Origin: Chrysaora quinquecirrha
Lineage: Eukaryota; Cnidaria; Scyphozoa; Semaeostomeae; Pelagiidae
Length of the DNA: 64,000 bases
Assembly: GCA_014526335.1 (NCBI GenBank)
Contig: JACTAT010000027.1
Location: 2,026,416 to 2,090,415, forward strand
Direction of reading: 5' to 3'
The notes under the pieces were generated by a model. It was not told the DNA's origin. It was given only the letters and a program-made list of their open reading frames with translations, and ran no database searches. Below are positions 30,496-42,600 of this stretch, piece by piece. Each line of letters starts with the position of its first letter. Position 1 is the first letter of the stretch. Both the position numbers and the translations under genes were made by a program.

Positions 30496-33145
30496 TCAGA
30501 TACTACTGACTACACCCATCAGTCCTCTAAGTCTTTCAAAACGCGTTTTTCCCAATGGCTTCGTCAGCAAATCTGCAATCATATCCTCTGTAGGGCAATA
30601 GCTGAGCTCAATTTCAGATTTCTCGACTTTATCCCGAAGAAAATGATGTTTTATATCAATGTGCTTGGTTCTAGCATGATACTTCGGATTTTTTGATAAT
30701 GCGATTGTTCCTTGGTTATCTTCTTTGATCACTGTTGCTTCTGTTTGATCAAATTGTAAATCACGAAGTAAAGCGCGTAACCAAACTGCTTCTTGTGTAG
30801 ACAAGCTGGCTGCTACATATTCAGCTTCAGTGGATGAAAGCGCTACAGTTGTTTGTTTCTTACTCAGCCAACTCACAATGCCTCCACATAAGAAGAACGA
30901 GTATCCAGATTGAGATTTCCTGCCATTAGGGTTTGTCCCCAATCTGCGTCGACATAACCATCGAGTATAACATCCTCTTGCTTTGATCCATCATACATTA
31001 TGCCATAATCGAGAGATCCTTTAATGTAGCGCAGAATTCGTTTTGCAGCAATCCAATGTTCTTTTCCAGGGTTAGAACAGAACTGATTTACTGATCCAAG
31101 TGCTTGAGCAAGGTCAGGCCTTGTACCTGTTACAGCGTAGGTCAAGCTACCAATAAGTGCTCGATACTTGACTTTATCTTCTGACTCTCCTTCGTTCGGT
31201 AAGAGCCTTGTATTCTGCTCTTGTGGAGTTGCAACTGGTTTGCAATCTTGCATACCAAATTTCAGAAGTAAATTTGTCAGATACTTTGTTTGGTGTAGCA
31301 ATGTTCGTTTCTTGTTCCTATCACGCTTGATTTGAATTCCCAGGATGTAATGTGCTTCTCCAAGGTCTTTCATTTCAAATTTGCTATGTAACAGTCCTTT
31401 CTCGTACTGCAATATTTGATTACTGTTCGAAGCTATCAGCAAATCATCCACAAACAATGCTATGAGCACAAACTCTGCTCCCAATCGCTTTATGTACAAG
31501 CATGGATCAGATTCGCATTGCTCGTACTCAATTTCCTTCAGGAAACTGTCCATGGTATTGAACCAGCACCTTGAGGACTGTTTCAAACCATAAATACTTC
31601 TCTTTACTTTGCACACCAGGTTCTCTCTCCCTGCCTCAACATATCCTTCAGGCTGCTTCATAAAAATTTCCTCTTCTAGTTCTCCATTCAGGAATGCAGT
31701 AGCTACATCCATCTGGTGGAGTTCCAAGTTCAACTGATTTGCAATTGCAATGATTGAACGAATAGTTGTATAACGTGCAACTGGAGAGAATGTCTCTTCA
31801 TAATCGATACCGGCTTGCTGCGAGTATCCCTTGGCGACAAGACGTGCCTTGTGCCTTTCTATAGATCCATCAGCGTTATATTTAGTTTTAAAAACCCAGC
31901 GACAATCAATTTACGTCCTCTAGGAAGCTCTTCAAGGATCCAAGTTCCATTTTTCTTATGAGATGAAATCTCATTGTTCATAACTTGCTTCCATTCAGTC
32001 TTTGCAACTGAGTTCAGTGCTTCCTCGACTGTTACAGGTTCTTCTAGAATCTGATCAGAGTAAGTATACAAAGCTTAACTCTTTAGCTACAATGGGGGTC
32101 ATTAATGACCCCCTAGCATATTTTCCGGAATTCTGTGGTCCATAATGTAGATAGAAGGCTGAAATTTGCACCAGAGGTCAATCTTATCATAGCGAGGCTT
32201 CGTTGAAGATTTCAAGGTCCTTACTTGAAGTACTATGGAGAAATGGCGTTTTGAATTTTCAGAAAAGCGTCAAAATGGCCGCCATTTTTCAAAAATTTTT
32301 TTTCGAAGAGGAACTCGCCGCTTTTATGTATCGATATGCCAAGAAAACGATAGCAAAGGAGTGTTTTATTCATATAAAAGCTTTTTTGCTGACTTAGAGT
32401 ACCAAGGAATCATTTATGGAAAAAATATCGTGGATAATAGGAAGGCAAAGACGATGGCTAGGCCCAATAGATCACTAAGTAAACAATTTATTTTTTAGTG
32501 AAAAATATCAATTATATCCAAATAAAAATTACATCATTTTGAAGCTCTTTTATTGAGGATTTAAAAAATATATAGTTTTGTTACTTTATGTTTTTAATCT
32601 TATGAAGCAGAATCGATTTAGAGCAGGGAGCCGATCTCAGTTGCATGCGGCGTAATCCAAAACAACAATTGGGTAGCTAAAGAGTTAATTGCATGAAATA
32701 AATTGCTGTGTAGCGCGACTTGTCATCAATAAAAGTTACAAAGTAACTATTTCCACCAAGGCTTTTGGTTTTCATTGGTCCGCATATCACTGTGAACAAT
32801 TTCCAAGACTTTTGTAGCTCGAGTGGCCTGTCCTTTAGGAAAGGGGGTTCTGCTTTGTTTACCCTTCACACAGCCATCGCACAAATCTTGATCTTCAGAG
32901 CATAGGAAATGCATGCCATTGACGAGATTGTTTTGCTGCAGTAGTCGCAGGTTATTCTTCCCCAAATGACCATATCTTTTATGCCATAAATTCTCAGTGT
33001 TTTCTTTTACAGCACTTTCAGCATCATGAACATTATCACAAATTTCCAAAGCATCAAGAACAAAAAGCTTGCCTTCAAGTTTACCACTTGCCAATACTGT
33101 ACCAGTATTATCACTAATTGCACAGTTTTTGTTGTTAAATGACAT
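30496..33145 (-). pseudogene. Copia integrase (truncated), reverse transcriptase and RNase H region
   Basis: 33145-32747 carries the pre-integrase zinc motif (HKRYGHLGKNN...CDGCVKGKQ) and the first catalytic part (IHSD). After a frameshift, YFVTFIDDKSRYTA follows and then breaks at the MITE (32079-32684). Beyond the MITE the sequence resumes at the start of RT (EEALNSVAKTEWKQVMNNEI), so the rest of the integrase is missing. RT proper (31860-30873) has [24 protein letters not shown] and FVDDLLIA. RNase H (30942-30496) has SSTEAEYVA and HARTKHIDIKHHFLRD. One-base frameshifts occur near 31885 and 30935. Confidence 0.88.
32079..32684. mobile_element. TTAA-flanked MITE nested in the Copia element
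   Basis: A 606-bp insert with perfect 12-bp terminal inverted repeats CTCTTTAGCTAC / GTAGCTAAAGAG and TTAA on both sides (32075-32078, 32685-32688). TTAA duplication is the signature of piggyBac-type transposition. A short palindrome (GGGGGTCATTAATGACCCCC) lies just inside the left end. No coding capacity. Confidence 0.85.
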
Positions 33146-33146
33146 T

Positions 33147-34277
33147 GTCAGTCCTCTCTTTGTTACTGCACTGACTGAAAAGAGGTTTTTAGCCTAACTT
33201 GGTACGTACAAAACACCAGCTAACTCTACTTTCTTCCAGCTGCCTTGGGCATTGACCTTCATCATGATATTACCTTTACCGTAGGCCTTGATCTCTCTAT
33301 TGTCACCCAAGCGAACAATTTCTGGTTCAGAAAACCCCTGTGTAATTTTGCATCCAATCTTTATGATAAGACATGTGCTGTGACGCACCTGAGTCTATAT
33401 ACCATACTGAAGATTTATGCTCAGACATGTTAGACGATATCCAGAACAAAAGATGCTGATCAACCTCATCTGATGCAGAACTTGCATTTGCATGCTCAAC
33501 TTTCTTCTGAGAAGGTTTTGCTTTCTTCGGCTTTCTACAATCTCTAGCAAAGTGACCAACAATTCCACAATTGAAGCACTTCCCTTTCACCTTCGCTGAT
33601 GGTGATGTAATCCTTTGATCACGTGACTGCGATTTAACTTTAACAGAAACCATTGCCTTTTCAATACTTTCCATGGGGGTAGCTGACGACTCACGTTTTC
33701 TTTCCTCGTGCAGCAATCTGGCCACTACAAATTCCATTGTTAGATCTTCAACCCGAGATTCCAACGCAACAATCAAATTATTGTATGACTCTGGCAAGCT
33801 GCATAATAAAGTGGCGACCTGGTCATCTTCGGAAATGGGTGCTCCCACTGATTCTAGCTGCCCTGATAGTGATTTCAGTTTGTTTATATGCTCAATCATA
33901 ATGTCACCAGGAGCCATTGTCGATGTAAAATACCTCTTTCTCAAAAATAGCTTATTTGCCAAGGATTTTACCTGGTAGTGATTTTCAAGTTTGTCCCACG
34001 CTTCTTTTGCTGTAATGGCTGAACGGACTAATGACAATTGCTCATCTCCCAGAGATAAACAAATCGTGGCGAGGGCCTTTCTCCCACGTTTTCTAAATCT
34101 TTGTATCTGTGCCTCAGTTGTTCCTTCGCCAGCAGGCTCTAACTCTTCTCCAGACACGATACCCCAAAGATCTTTGTCTTCTAAGACCATCTGCATTTTA
34201 AATTTCAAGAGATGGAAATTCTCTCCTCTGAATTTCTCAATTCGCAGTGATGCAGAATCTTCGCCTATCGAAGCCAT
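33147..34277 (-). pseudogene. Copia gag and protease region
   Basis: Gag starts at ATG 34277 (MASIGEDSAS...). It contains the Copia gag domain (LSLVRSAITAKEAWDKLENH..., then LLCSLPESYNNLIVALE), a CCHC zinc knuckle CFNCGIVGHFARDC and the protease active site DSGAS. The frame shifts by one base near 33330-33345 and continues as EIVRLGDNREIKAYGKG...LAGVLYVPS, then meets an in-frame TAG at 33194-33196. The knuckle binds genomic RNA; the aspartic protease would process the polyprotein. It is not functional as it stands. Confidence 0.88.
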
Positions 34278-34351
34278 AGTTTCCCAGAAACTACCTTAGA
34301 AAATTTATCCTAAATCCTCACTTGTTATAAGCCTGTTCTGGGCCCATAACC

Positions 34352-34563
34352 TGTTAAAATTACCAGAGCACACGCAAAAAAAACGAAGTGAACATTAATA
34401 CAGCAAAAACTAAACTCAGCGAAAAACAAAGATTACTAACAAAAGATCACGAGACGTAGATACTGGTAAACAAGGTAATAAATCATGACAGTCACATTGT
34501 CCGTGTAAATAAAAGAATAATGGGTTCTTCTCTATTTATCGAACAGAGTCCAATATTCTAACA
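34352..34563 (-). repeat. Copia 5' LTR
   Basis: A 212-bp terminal repeat matching 30218-30429. The primer binding site lies immediately inside it (34338-34351 on the plus strand). Confidence 0.93.
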
Positions 34564-34568
34564 TTTTT

Positions 34569-36589
34569 GCCGCTTAGCTTCCTGACTAAAAGCAAAATCT
34601 GAATTTTGTGCTTCTCATTTGAAAGAAATGAGTTTTGAATGAAACATAGTTTTCAAACTTTATAGGAAAAATTTTGAAAGTTGATATTTTTGTTTTTGCT
34701 TAGTGCGAAATATCATGTCGATAGGCAGGGCTGCATGGAGTATTTTTGTGCCAAAATGATATAGAGAAAGAGCACGAAGTTTCAATAGACCATTCCTGCC
34801 ACTGAATGCACCAGCAGATATGTGCTTAGGAGCAACCTTGTCTTCTTTAACATTTTTATATCCTTTTACATTTCGGACATCGCAATTGAGATGAAAAAAC
34901 TTTAAAGACAGCATAATTTGAATTTATTGCGCCTTATCTGAAAGCAATGAGTTATGAATAAACAGCAAAGAAGAAGGAAAGCGTGTCAAAGTTATTTTCT
35001 TGTGTTAAGTAACAAGTCCTATAGGATACAATGTGTCAGTTTTAGGCAGTAAATATGCTGGAGGCATTATGCCATACCAGCTAGGAAAGCATTTTCCTCT
35101 TCTGCTTCCCTTTCTTTTATTTTTCCTTGAAACAAGAATAGAACGGCTGGAATTCAAGATGCCAGGCTTGTGTCGATTATTGCGCACAGTCCAAACTAGT
35201 TACCGCCACAAACTCTTCTATTAACCATCGAATTTTACAAGTATTTCTAAAGTAAGACACATCCCGCATTGCGCAAAGTCTGAACTAGTTACTGAAAAAA
35301 TAATCGGCGATTTGTTTAATCTAATTTATTGCAACTGACCTTTTTTCAGCTAGTTCCTTTTTGACGGCAACTAGTTGGCGCACAGTTCGAGAAAGTTGGG
35401 CATGTTCTTCTGCTGCGATTAATTGACAACTGATTCCGGTCAGTCGCAGTCGACCTGGGCGCTCTTGCGACCATCATCAGCTTTCCCGTTGTCCCCTATA
35501 GGTTCTGACTAGTTGTTGTGTCGATTAGCAGTTGCAACAAGTTGGCGTTAGTTCTATCATATCGTAGGTAGACATAAGCCTGGCTTCTCATCTCAGCTAA
35601 AATGATCAGTTTCGTATTTGTAATTTGTTTCGACAATAATTCCTTGATCTTAAATCTCTCATCTCTTTTTTCTAGACGATATGCCATAGATGCCTTGATA
35701 CGAACTGGCATCTTACTTCTTAGCATAAGAACTGTTTATCTCAATCAATAAAAGGTGGATTTGTTAGATTCATAACATATGGCCTGCCTGACCACTTATT
35801 TTCATCAGTTAATGGATTATAGAGTAGAATATAGCGTACCTGAAAATGAGGATTTTTATTGAAATTATATTCTTTAGAAGCACACATCAGCTAAGTCTTC
35901 AAACAGGCTGCAAATAGCAAAAAACTAAAGCAATAAAGTCTTTAACTGATTTTTTATTGATCTGAATATTAAACTTTTCCGATTTGTATTCTTCTAGCAC
36001 TCTGAAAATCCCTTGAAAGTTCAACTGATAATGAGGGGAGCTTGTAATTTTATATTCTTTTATATTTTATACGTAGATTTCAATGTGATTTTATATTATT
36101 CTATGATATCCACTCTTTATATTATATATCCTATTATTACAACAAAAGCAGATTATTGTCATAGAAAATTTACTGGTTGATTTTGCCTGTTTTTGAAAAG
36201 ACTCTTCCTGTTAACCCGAACCCTACCGGAAGCTTTTCTTGTAACTGTTCTGTTGTGTAATGGACGTTAGCTTCCAAAGCAGGCTGACTTTAAGCCTATA
36301 TGCATAAGTTACAATCTGATGCAAAAAAATCCCCATAATAATAACGCAGTAGGTCACGTTACATTGCCTTCTATGCAAAGCGGTCATGCCAAAACCACAT
36401 ATACCGTAAATTGTCGAATAAGCCCCCACCTTCGAATAAGCCCTCCCCTCGAATAAGCCCCCATCAAGAAATTTATTTTTGCAAATAAGCCCTCCCCTCG
36501 AGTATGCCTCCATGGGGAATTATTCGAAGGATTTATGAATTTGTTTCTGTTTATAATGTATCTTTCAACTAGTTAAAACACTGAACAGG
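34569..36589. other. AT-rich stretch without recognised genes
   Basis: Short overlapping frames only. AACTAGTT recurs several times at 35190-35520. 36040-36140 is a TTTATATT-rich run. 36413-36528 has TCGAATAAGCCCCC repeated three to four times, with TTATTCGAA at the right edge, a pattern of MITE sub-terminal repeats. The missing first exon of TRAPPC1 was sought here and not found. Confidence 0.5.
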
Positions 36590-36800
36590 CTAGTCCTGAC
36601 AGGTTTTGCTATATTGCGATGAATAGCGGAATCATTTTCGGGCATACTTAAAAGCTTTTTCGTCTGACACTCCTCAGAGTATGAACGTCAGAAACAGACC
36701 GAAACAATAGACTAAGGCGGAATTATACCCAGATGCGGCTCGAAATGCACCAGTCGGAAAGAACGAAAAGCTGAATTGGCATTGTGTTTTAAACACCAAT
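36590..36800 (+). repeat. Dispersed repeat family, copy 2
   Basis: Aligns with 25285-25500 through CGTCTGACACT, CAGAAACAGACCGAAACAAT, ACTAAGGCGGAATT and TTGGCATTGTGTTTT. Confidence 0.7.
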
Positions 36801-36834
36801 CAGCTGGTCGGATACAGCGGGAAGACCAATAGAA

Positions 36835-36965
36835 TTATTTGAAGAGCCCAAGTGAGAAAACGATCTCTTTCTATCTACACAGAACCGGCCTTTTGGTTTT
36901 GATGTAGACAGATTCCAAAACCCCTAAGTGAAACAAAGATCTGTTCAACTTTTGTAAGCAGTGCC
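36835..36965 (+). repeat. Dispersed repeat, also present inverted at 42345-42490
   Basis: GTGAGAAAACGATCTCTTTC, CTTTTGGTTTTGATGTAGAC and CCCCTAAGTGAAACAAAGAT occur in the same order in the reverse complement of 42345-42490. Ends not defined. Confidence 0.7.
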
Positions 36966-37587
36966 CCTATTTTTGGTATATGATTACCTTGAGATCCACT
37001 TTTTAGTACTGAGATCTATCTAGCTCAATCATGTTACCATTCTCAGAGAAAGTAAGCAGAAAATGTTTTCTCTTTTGCATCTTTTTCAACATTCATAGTA
37101 GTTTGGAACCCTAGCTGCATCACAATAGAAATTACGAGTATTCTTCGTAATTTAAGGTTTAAAATGACAAAAATTAGCGTAAGTGACCGAGAACATGATG
37201 CTTTTATCCTAAAAGTAATGCTGAACACATCAAAAGAAATATTTATGCACGAAACGGTTAAGACTCAAAATATCAGTTTTGCGTTTTGATGACGTCACAC
37301 GAATTTCGAATCGTAATAACTTCTGAGTATTAAGCCAAATCGAATTGATGTTTTATAATTTTTTGCTCCATTTGAGATGTTGTTTCTGATCATATCATTA
37401 AAAACACAAAATTCAAAAGTCAGATTTTCACTGACCGTAACTTTTCTACGTCATCGATGACGTCAAAACCATTGATTTACCAGAATGTTCCCAAGTCTTA
37501 GAATGACCACCAACCACCAGAGTGTTTTAAAATTAAACTACTTTGAAATTTCCGGTTACCCTGTTTGCTAGAATGTTGCCAAAAATG

Positions 37588-37672
37588 CCCTGTCTAATAA
37601 TGGCCTTTGTAATTTGACTTTCAAATCGCAATGAGACGTTTCCAATCCACGGCATTTTTTAGTAGACAGGGC
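37588..37672. repeat. Small inverted repeat, TGCCCTGTCTA / TAGACAGGGCA
   Basis: An 11-bp perfect inverted pair 60 bp apart, possibly the ends of a tiny MITE. Two long T/A homopolymers follow at 37708-37727 and 37830-37849. Confidence 0.4.
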
Positions 37673-37889
37673 ACTTTTGCGGACCATAATTTTATTATCC
37701 GAAAACTTGTATTTTTTTTTTTTTTTAATCCGCAATTCCACACTACCTTTTTACAGGCATGGCTGCTTAGTATAATCTGTGTGTATAATCTAATACAAAC
37801 AAACAAATAACAAAAAGACCAGAGAAAAGAAAGAAAAAAAAAAAAAAAAATCCATAACGATACCATTGAAAGCGAAGAATGTGGGAAAT

Positions 37890-38840
37890 TCACGGCTCAA
37901 GGGGACGTTTTCGAGTTTCATTGACCTCTTTTAGATATCGTGAGAGTGCAGCAATGACGTGGGGCGATCCGGTTTGCATAAGCTCTTTAAAGAGTATTGA
38001 GCTAGGGATGGAATGCAGGTTAGCTGTACTATAGAGGACTGTTCTTTGTGTTTCGTAAGCAGGACATTCACAAAGGAAATGGTATTCATCCTCGACCTTC
38101 CCGAGATTACAACGTTTACACAGACGATCGTTAACTGCTAGACCCTTATGTCGACCTATCTCAATCTGAAGATCGTGGTCACTGCATCTAAATTTTGTTA
38201 GACGTTGTCTGTCCTTAAAAGTGAGAGGGGCTGTGAGATACTGTTGCACTCGAAGATTGTATTCACCAAATATTTTATAGGTGCGTAGCTTACTATTACG
38301 CTCACTGTTGAGACCGGCTAGATTTAACTCCGATTTCCAAAAGTTAGTAAAATACTTTTTCATGTTATCTTTGCACATCCTACTTATTTGGTTGGTACTA
38401 AAATTGTTAGGGTTGTCGAAAACGTGACGCAAGCCCAGTGTGTCAAGAGTGATTTTCACTGTTTGGAGCCAGTCTGAGGGGCTGTCTCGGGCTTCAACTT
38501 TAAAGGCCTTATAAACTAGCGAATCGTCACATAGCGTAGTTAACCTGTGCCAGAATTTAACCGTGCGTGAAAGACCTGCAAGTAATACAGGGATGTTACC
38601 CGTTTCTCCATAAATCGTTAGAGAAGAGCAGTTCCGTTTTACGCCAAGGATTCTTTTGCAGAATTTGAGGTTAGTTTTCTCAATCTGACATGACATCAAA
38701 TATCTGCCAAGTGTATTACGTGAATCCTTAATTGAGCGAATTTGATGGTCAGATAATTTAGCCCAGACCTCGCTGCCATAGAGCAAAATTGGTTGAATGA
38801 GTTTGGAGAACAGGTATTTTCGAAATTTTTCACCCTCCAT
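37890..38840 (-). pseudogene. C-terminal part of a non-LTR retrotransposon (LINE) ORF2
   Basis: A 316-codon frame contains QPILLYGSEVWAKLSDHQIR, FCKRILGVKRNCSSLTIYGE, and near its end the Cys-His cluster RLCKRCNLGKVEDEYHFLCE followed by CPAYETQR. This is the post-RT thumb and terminal zinc region of animal LINE ORF2 proteins. RT, endonuclease and everything 5' are missing, as expected from 5' truncation. The frame is intact over its length, so the insertion is fairly young. Confidence 0.8.
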
Positions 38841-38854
38841 AGCATTTTATAAGG

Positions 38855-39235
38855 ACCCCCATTTTATGGAAATCTCAAAGTACGACCTACCCCCATTTTA
38901 TTATCAACCCCCATATTAGACTTTTTGGAGTTCCTTGGGTAAAATCACGTGATACTTTCGTTGATGAGAGAGTGCAGGGAGCTGTATTACTTATTTTGCG
39001 AATTTATCAAATATTCAAATCTCGCTGCGTAGCTTGCAAAATATGTACGATTTTTTTACTTCGAACTAGTACTTAGTTTAAATAGCGCATGCACTTGCAA
39101 TATCTCACCCCCCCATTTTATTTTCACCCCCCATTTTAGGTGCTTATTTACGATTTTCACTGTAGTTCATTTTATTATGACCCCCACTTTATGAAAATCT
39201 AGGAAAATGTCCACCCCTCTTTATTCGAGGCCCCC
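38855..39235. mobile_element. Element with CCCCCATTTTA sub-terminal repeats
   Basis: ACCCCCATTTTAT-like motifs recur at 38866-38930 and 39108-39200, always in the same orientation, around a core with TCACGTGA. This repeated-motif organisation resembles ends of non-autonomous DNA elements. True ends and target duplications were not found. Confidence 0.4.
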
Positions 39236-39652
39236 TCTACAATTAAACACACAAGAGTAAAGTTCCAGTTTCCTCTCTCTGACCAGGCCCAGGGCATCGA
39301 AAACAAAAGATCTTATGGTTGTTTGTTGTCAGCCAACGACGTTATTTACTAGTTAATTTGTTACGTCATGCATGTGAGGATATTGGGGGCTGCCCCCCCC
39401 CAAAACCCCTGCTTTCACAGGGTACATGTACAATTACGTGTACAATTTATTATATTTAAGTTGGCCAATTTGGTGTAGGCTGACAGGCTGACTTGTCTAA
39501 ACACATAATTGGCTGACTTGTCTGGGCTGACTTGTCTAACACATGGTGGGTTGACTTTTTAGTTGGCCAACTTGTCCTGTTACCAGGGATTCTTGTTGTT
39601 GGAAGTAGGCTTCTATTTTCGTTCTTTGATAACAATTATTATTCTTTTTCAG

Positions 39653-42600
39653 GAGTTTAAGTTGATGTATGGAATGCTTTTCTCACTGAAGTCATTTGTC
39701 AGCAGACTGTCTCCCTCAGATCCGTATCTTTTCACAAGAGTTCAACATAAATGTTAGTAGCAGGGCAGAGACAGGATTAGTAATGCGAATGAAAAATACA
39801 GAAATGACATGTGGACATATGTGACATATGGACTTGTTAAACTTGACAAATTTTTAGGAATTGTAAAAGTACTAAGCTAAGTTAGGATTATGCATATAAT
39901 GATGTCTGGGGGCAATACCAAATCTTGGCAATACCAATAGCAGGGGCAGAAACAAAAAATTCAGGGCAAAACAACAACAAAATCAAAGAATTTCACAATT
40001 TTTATGAGGGCAAGGGGGACAATTGCCCCAGCTGCCCCCATGCTTCCGGTGTCACTAATTTTATATGGAGGTGTTTTGAACTTGGAAATTCTCATCTCCT
40101 GTATATACAGTAGTTACAGGAATAGAAACACTGAAATTTACTATTTGCTTTTCTGTCAGATACATAGATAAATACTTTTACTTTCTTAACTATGCTTTCA
40201 GAAAAGATAACTTTTTGAATTACAAAACCAGCAGATATAAATTGCATTTTTATGAGACACCAACTGGGTTGAAAATTCTGATGAATACTGATGTCAGTGT
40301 TGTAAATAATGTAAATGAATATCTTCACAATATATTCAAGGTATGGTTAGTTTATTTCATTTTTTTTATTGGTTAGCCATCAAAAGCAGTTATTTCTTTT
40401 TATATGTTGTAGTCACTAATAAGTCATAGGGGAGATGCTAAACAGTGGGAGGTGGGGGGTGACAGCTTCTCACACTGGTACAGAGCATCCGTTACGTGGT
40501 ATGACAGGCTAAAAATCGACCCGGTACTGTACAAAAGCAATCAGGTACATGGTACACTTGAAAGTCAAATCCATAACATGTGCAGGCGTGAAAACTGGTA
40601 CATCAGTACATTGTCAGGATTACTGATCAATACCCTTGCAAAACAGCTGGTACATTTGTACATTGATCATAGCTGTCACCCTCCACTATACAGGAGTAAA
40701 TGAAAATCTTTTATGAATTTTCTCATTTGAGTGATTTTCATATCACCTACAAAACGGAGTAAAAATCACTCCAATTTCGAGGCTCTTCTTATTGGATACC
40801 AGGGTTTTCCTTTTTGGATAGCTCTGGCATGGTGTGAACACCAACCCTATCTGATACGAAAATCAAGAAACTCAGAAAGCTTTCTATGGGGCCTCGAACA
40901 TGTTTTTTGGAGTTTTGTTGGATAGAGGTTAGGGGTACAATGTATGTTTGGCTACAGTGTAAAGTAGAAATTTTCGACAAAATGGGCGTTGGCCAAATAT
41001 CGTACACCTTTTCGTTAGTTAATCTAAACCAAAAACTGTGATTTTTCTCAAACAACTATTGGGTTACCGTGGAGAAACATGTAAGAGCTTAAGATGATAT
41101 ACGTAGATGGGAAACAGAGCAGCTTTGAACCATGTTTGAACATATTGATGGCTATAAATTCATGAGCAAATTGAGCCCCTAACTAAAATGGGGGGTCCAG
41201 TTGGCGCTTGGGGTCCCGTCGCTATAGGTTGCTTTGCCAAGAGAAGGTTGTAAAATTTAATGGGGTTTCCCCAATACCAACCATGGGACCCCAAGTGCCG
41301 ACTGGACCCCCCATTTTAGTTAGGGGCTTACTTTGCTCACTTACCTCGCGAATTTATAGTCCTCCATAAGTAAAAACCTGGGCGATGAACGGCGGAAACA
41401 TACTACGGTATATGAGAAGCTTTTTTCATCCGACAATGCTCAAGATTATAATCGTCAACAACAGACGTGGGTCGAAACTCACCAGTCAGTAACAGTGAGG
41501 TTGGATCGAGTTTTCGACACCAATTTGGATTATGGTTTCTCTTTCACAGATATTTCATGTTTTCAGTACAAAAACTTTCTTACTTATAAAAACGTGTATT
41601 GATCTTCCCACTGAATCCTGTAAGTTGATTGGTGTTGAAAGCACAATGCAAACTCAGCGCTACTTTCTGATTTGTGCGTTTTGATCCTCATCTGGGAATA
41701 TATTTTGCCAAATTTTACCTTACTCAGTTGTTTTGGTCTGTTTCTGACGTTTATACTTTGAGCTGTGTCAGGCGAAAAAGCAGGGGAAAAGCTCAAATGT
41801 ATGCCTGCGATGTTTCTGCTGTTTATCGCGATTGTGAAAATCGGTACAAAAAAATATGCACAGTATCTATTCTTTGAATCAGCATTGACATTAATGTAAA
41901 GAGATACCCCAAAAGGATGATGGCTTGATTTCGAGGAAATTTCCAACAATCCGGATTAAAACTTTTTATCCCATCTAGAAATAAACAGCTTTGTAGTTCT
42001 AGTAATATCTATAATATCTTTGTGATTCCTTTGCTTGGAATTTGCTCCTACATAACAGCAGCATATATTGTAGAAAAAGTGACATAAATAGAGTTGGGAA
42101 GTTGGGAGTGATGGATTTTAACAGCTGGGTAGATTATAGATATATCTACAGTAACTAACTGAGGGATAAGGAGATGGGATAAAACAATATGTACCTAATA
42201 ATATTCGTCATCGCAATTTTCGGCAGAGAGCAACCACCCCGTGGGTCAAAACAACAATCTAGTCTCAAATATGATTCGGCCATAGGACAACACCTTCTCG
42301 ACAACCCTAATTGTGCAGAAAATTACAGCGAGGACTGTTTTAAAATCATTGGCAAAGCAAGATCTTTGTTTCACTTAGGGGTCTTGGAATGGGCTTGGAA
42401 TGTGTCCACATCAAAACCAAAAGTCCACACCGGTTTAGTGAAGACAGAAAGAGTTCGCTTTCTCACTTGGACTTGGATTAAGAAGTTTTGTACTACTCAA
42501 AAACTATTAACTGAGGGTAGTTTCGTAAAGTACTATGAACCATAGTCATAGAAATCAACGGAATGCGTCTTGATCTCCTGTTGGCTCAAAAATTTTCCCA

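Larger units (their letters stand above)
30218..34563 (-). mobile_element. Ty1/Copia LTR retrotransposon, defective
   Basis: The element has identical-length 212-bp LTRs at both ends, TG...CA termini and a 5-bp target duplication TTTTT (30213-30217 and 34564-34568). On the minus strand the 5' LTR is at 34352-34563. Just inside it is GGTTATGGGCCCAG, the exact complement of the anticodon arm of initiator tRNA-Met, as used by copia with half-tRNA priming. A purine stretch (GAGTGGGAG) precedes the 3' LTR. Inside are gag, protease, partial integrase, RT and RNase H in Copia order. The LTRs differ at 3 of 212 positions. The integrase is largely deleted at the point where a 606-bp MITE is inserted. 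Confidence 0.92.

Noticed and set aside
33673..34299. Plus-strand frames over the Copia gag
   Set aside because: They are antisense shadows of gag.
35400..35480. Inverse CTGATGA as a second hammerhead ribozyme
   Set aside because: No GAAA box, stem II or cleavage triplet at the required positions.
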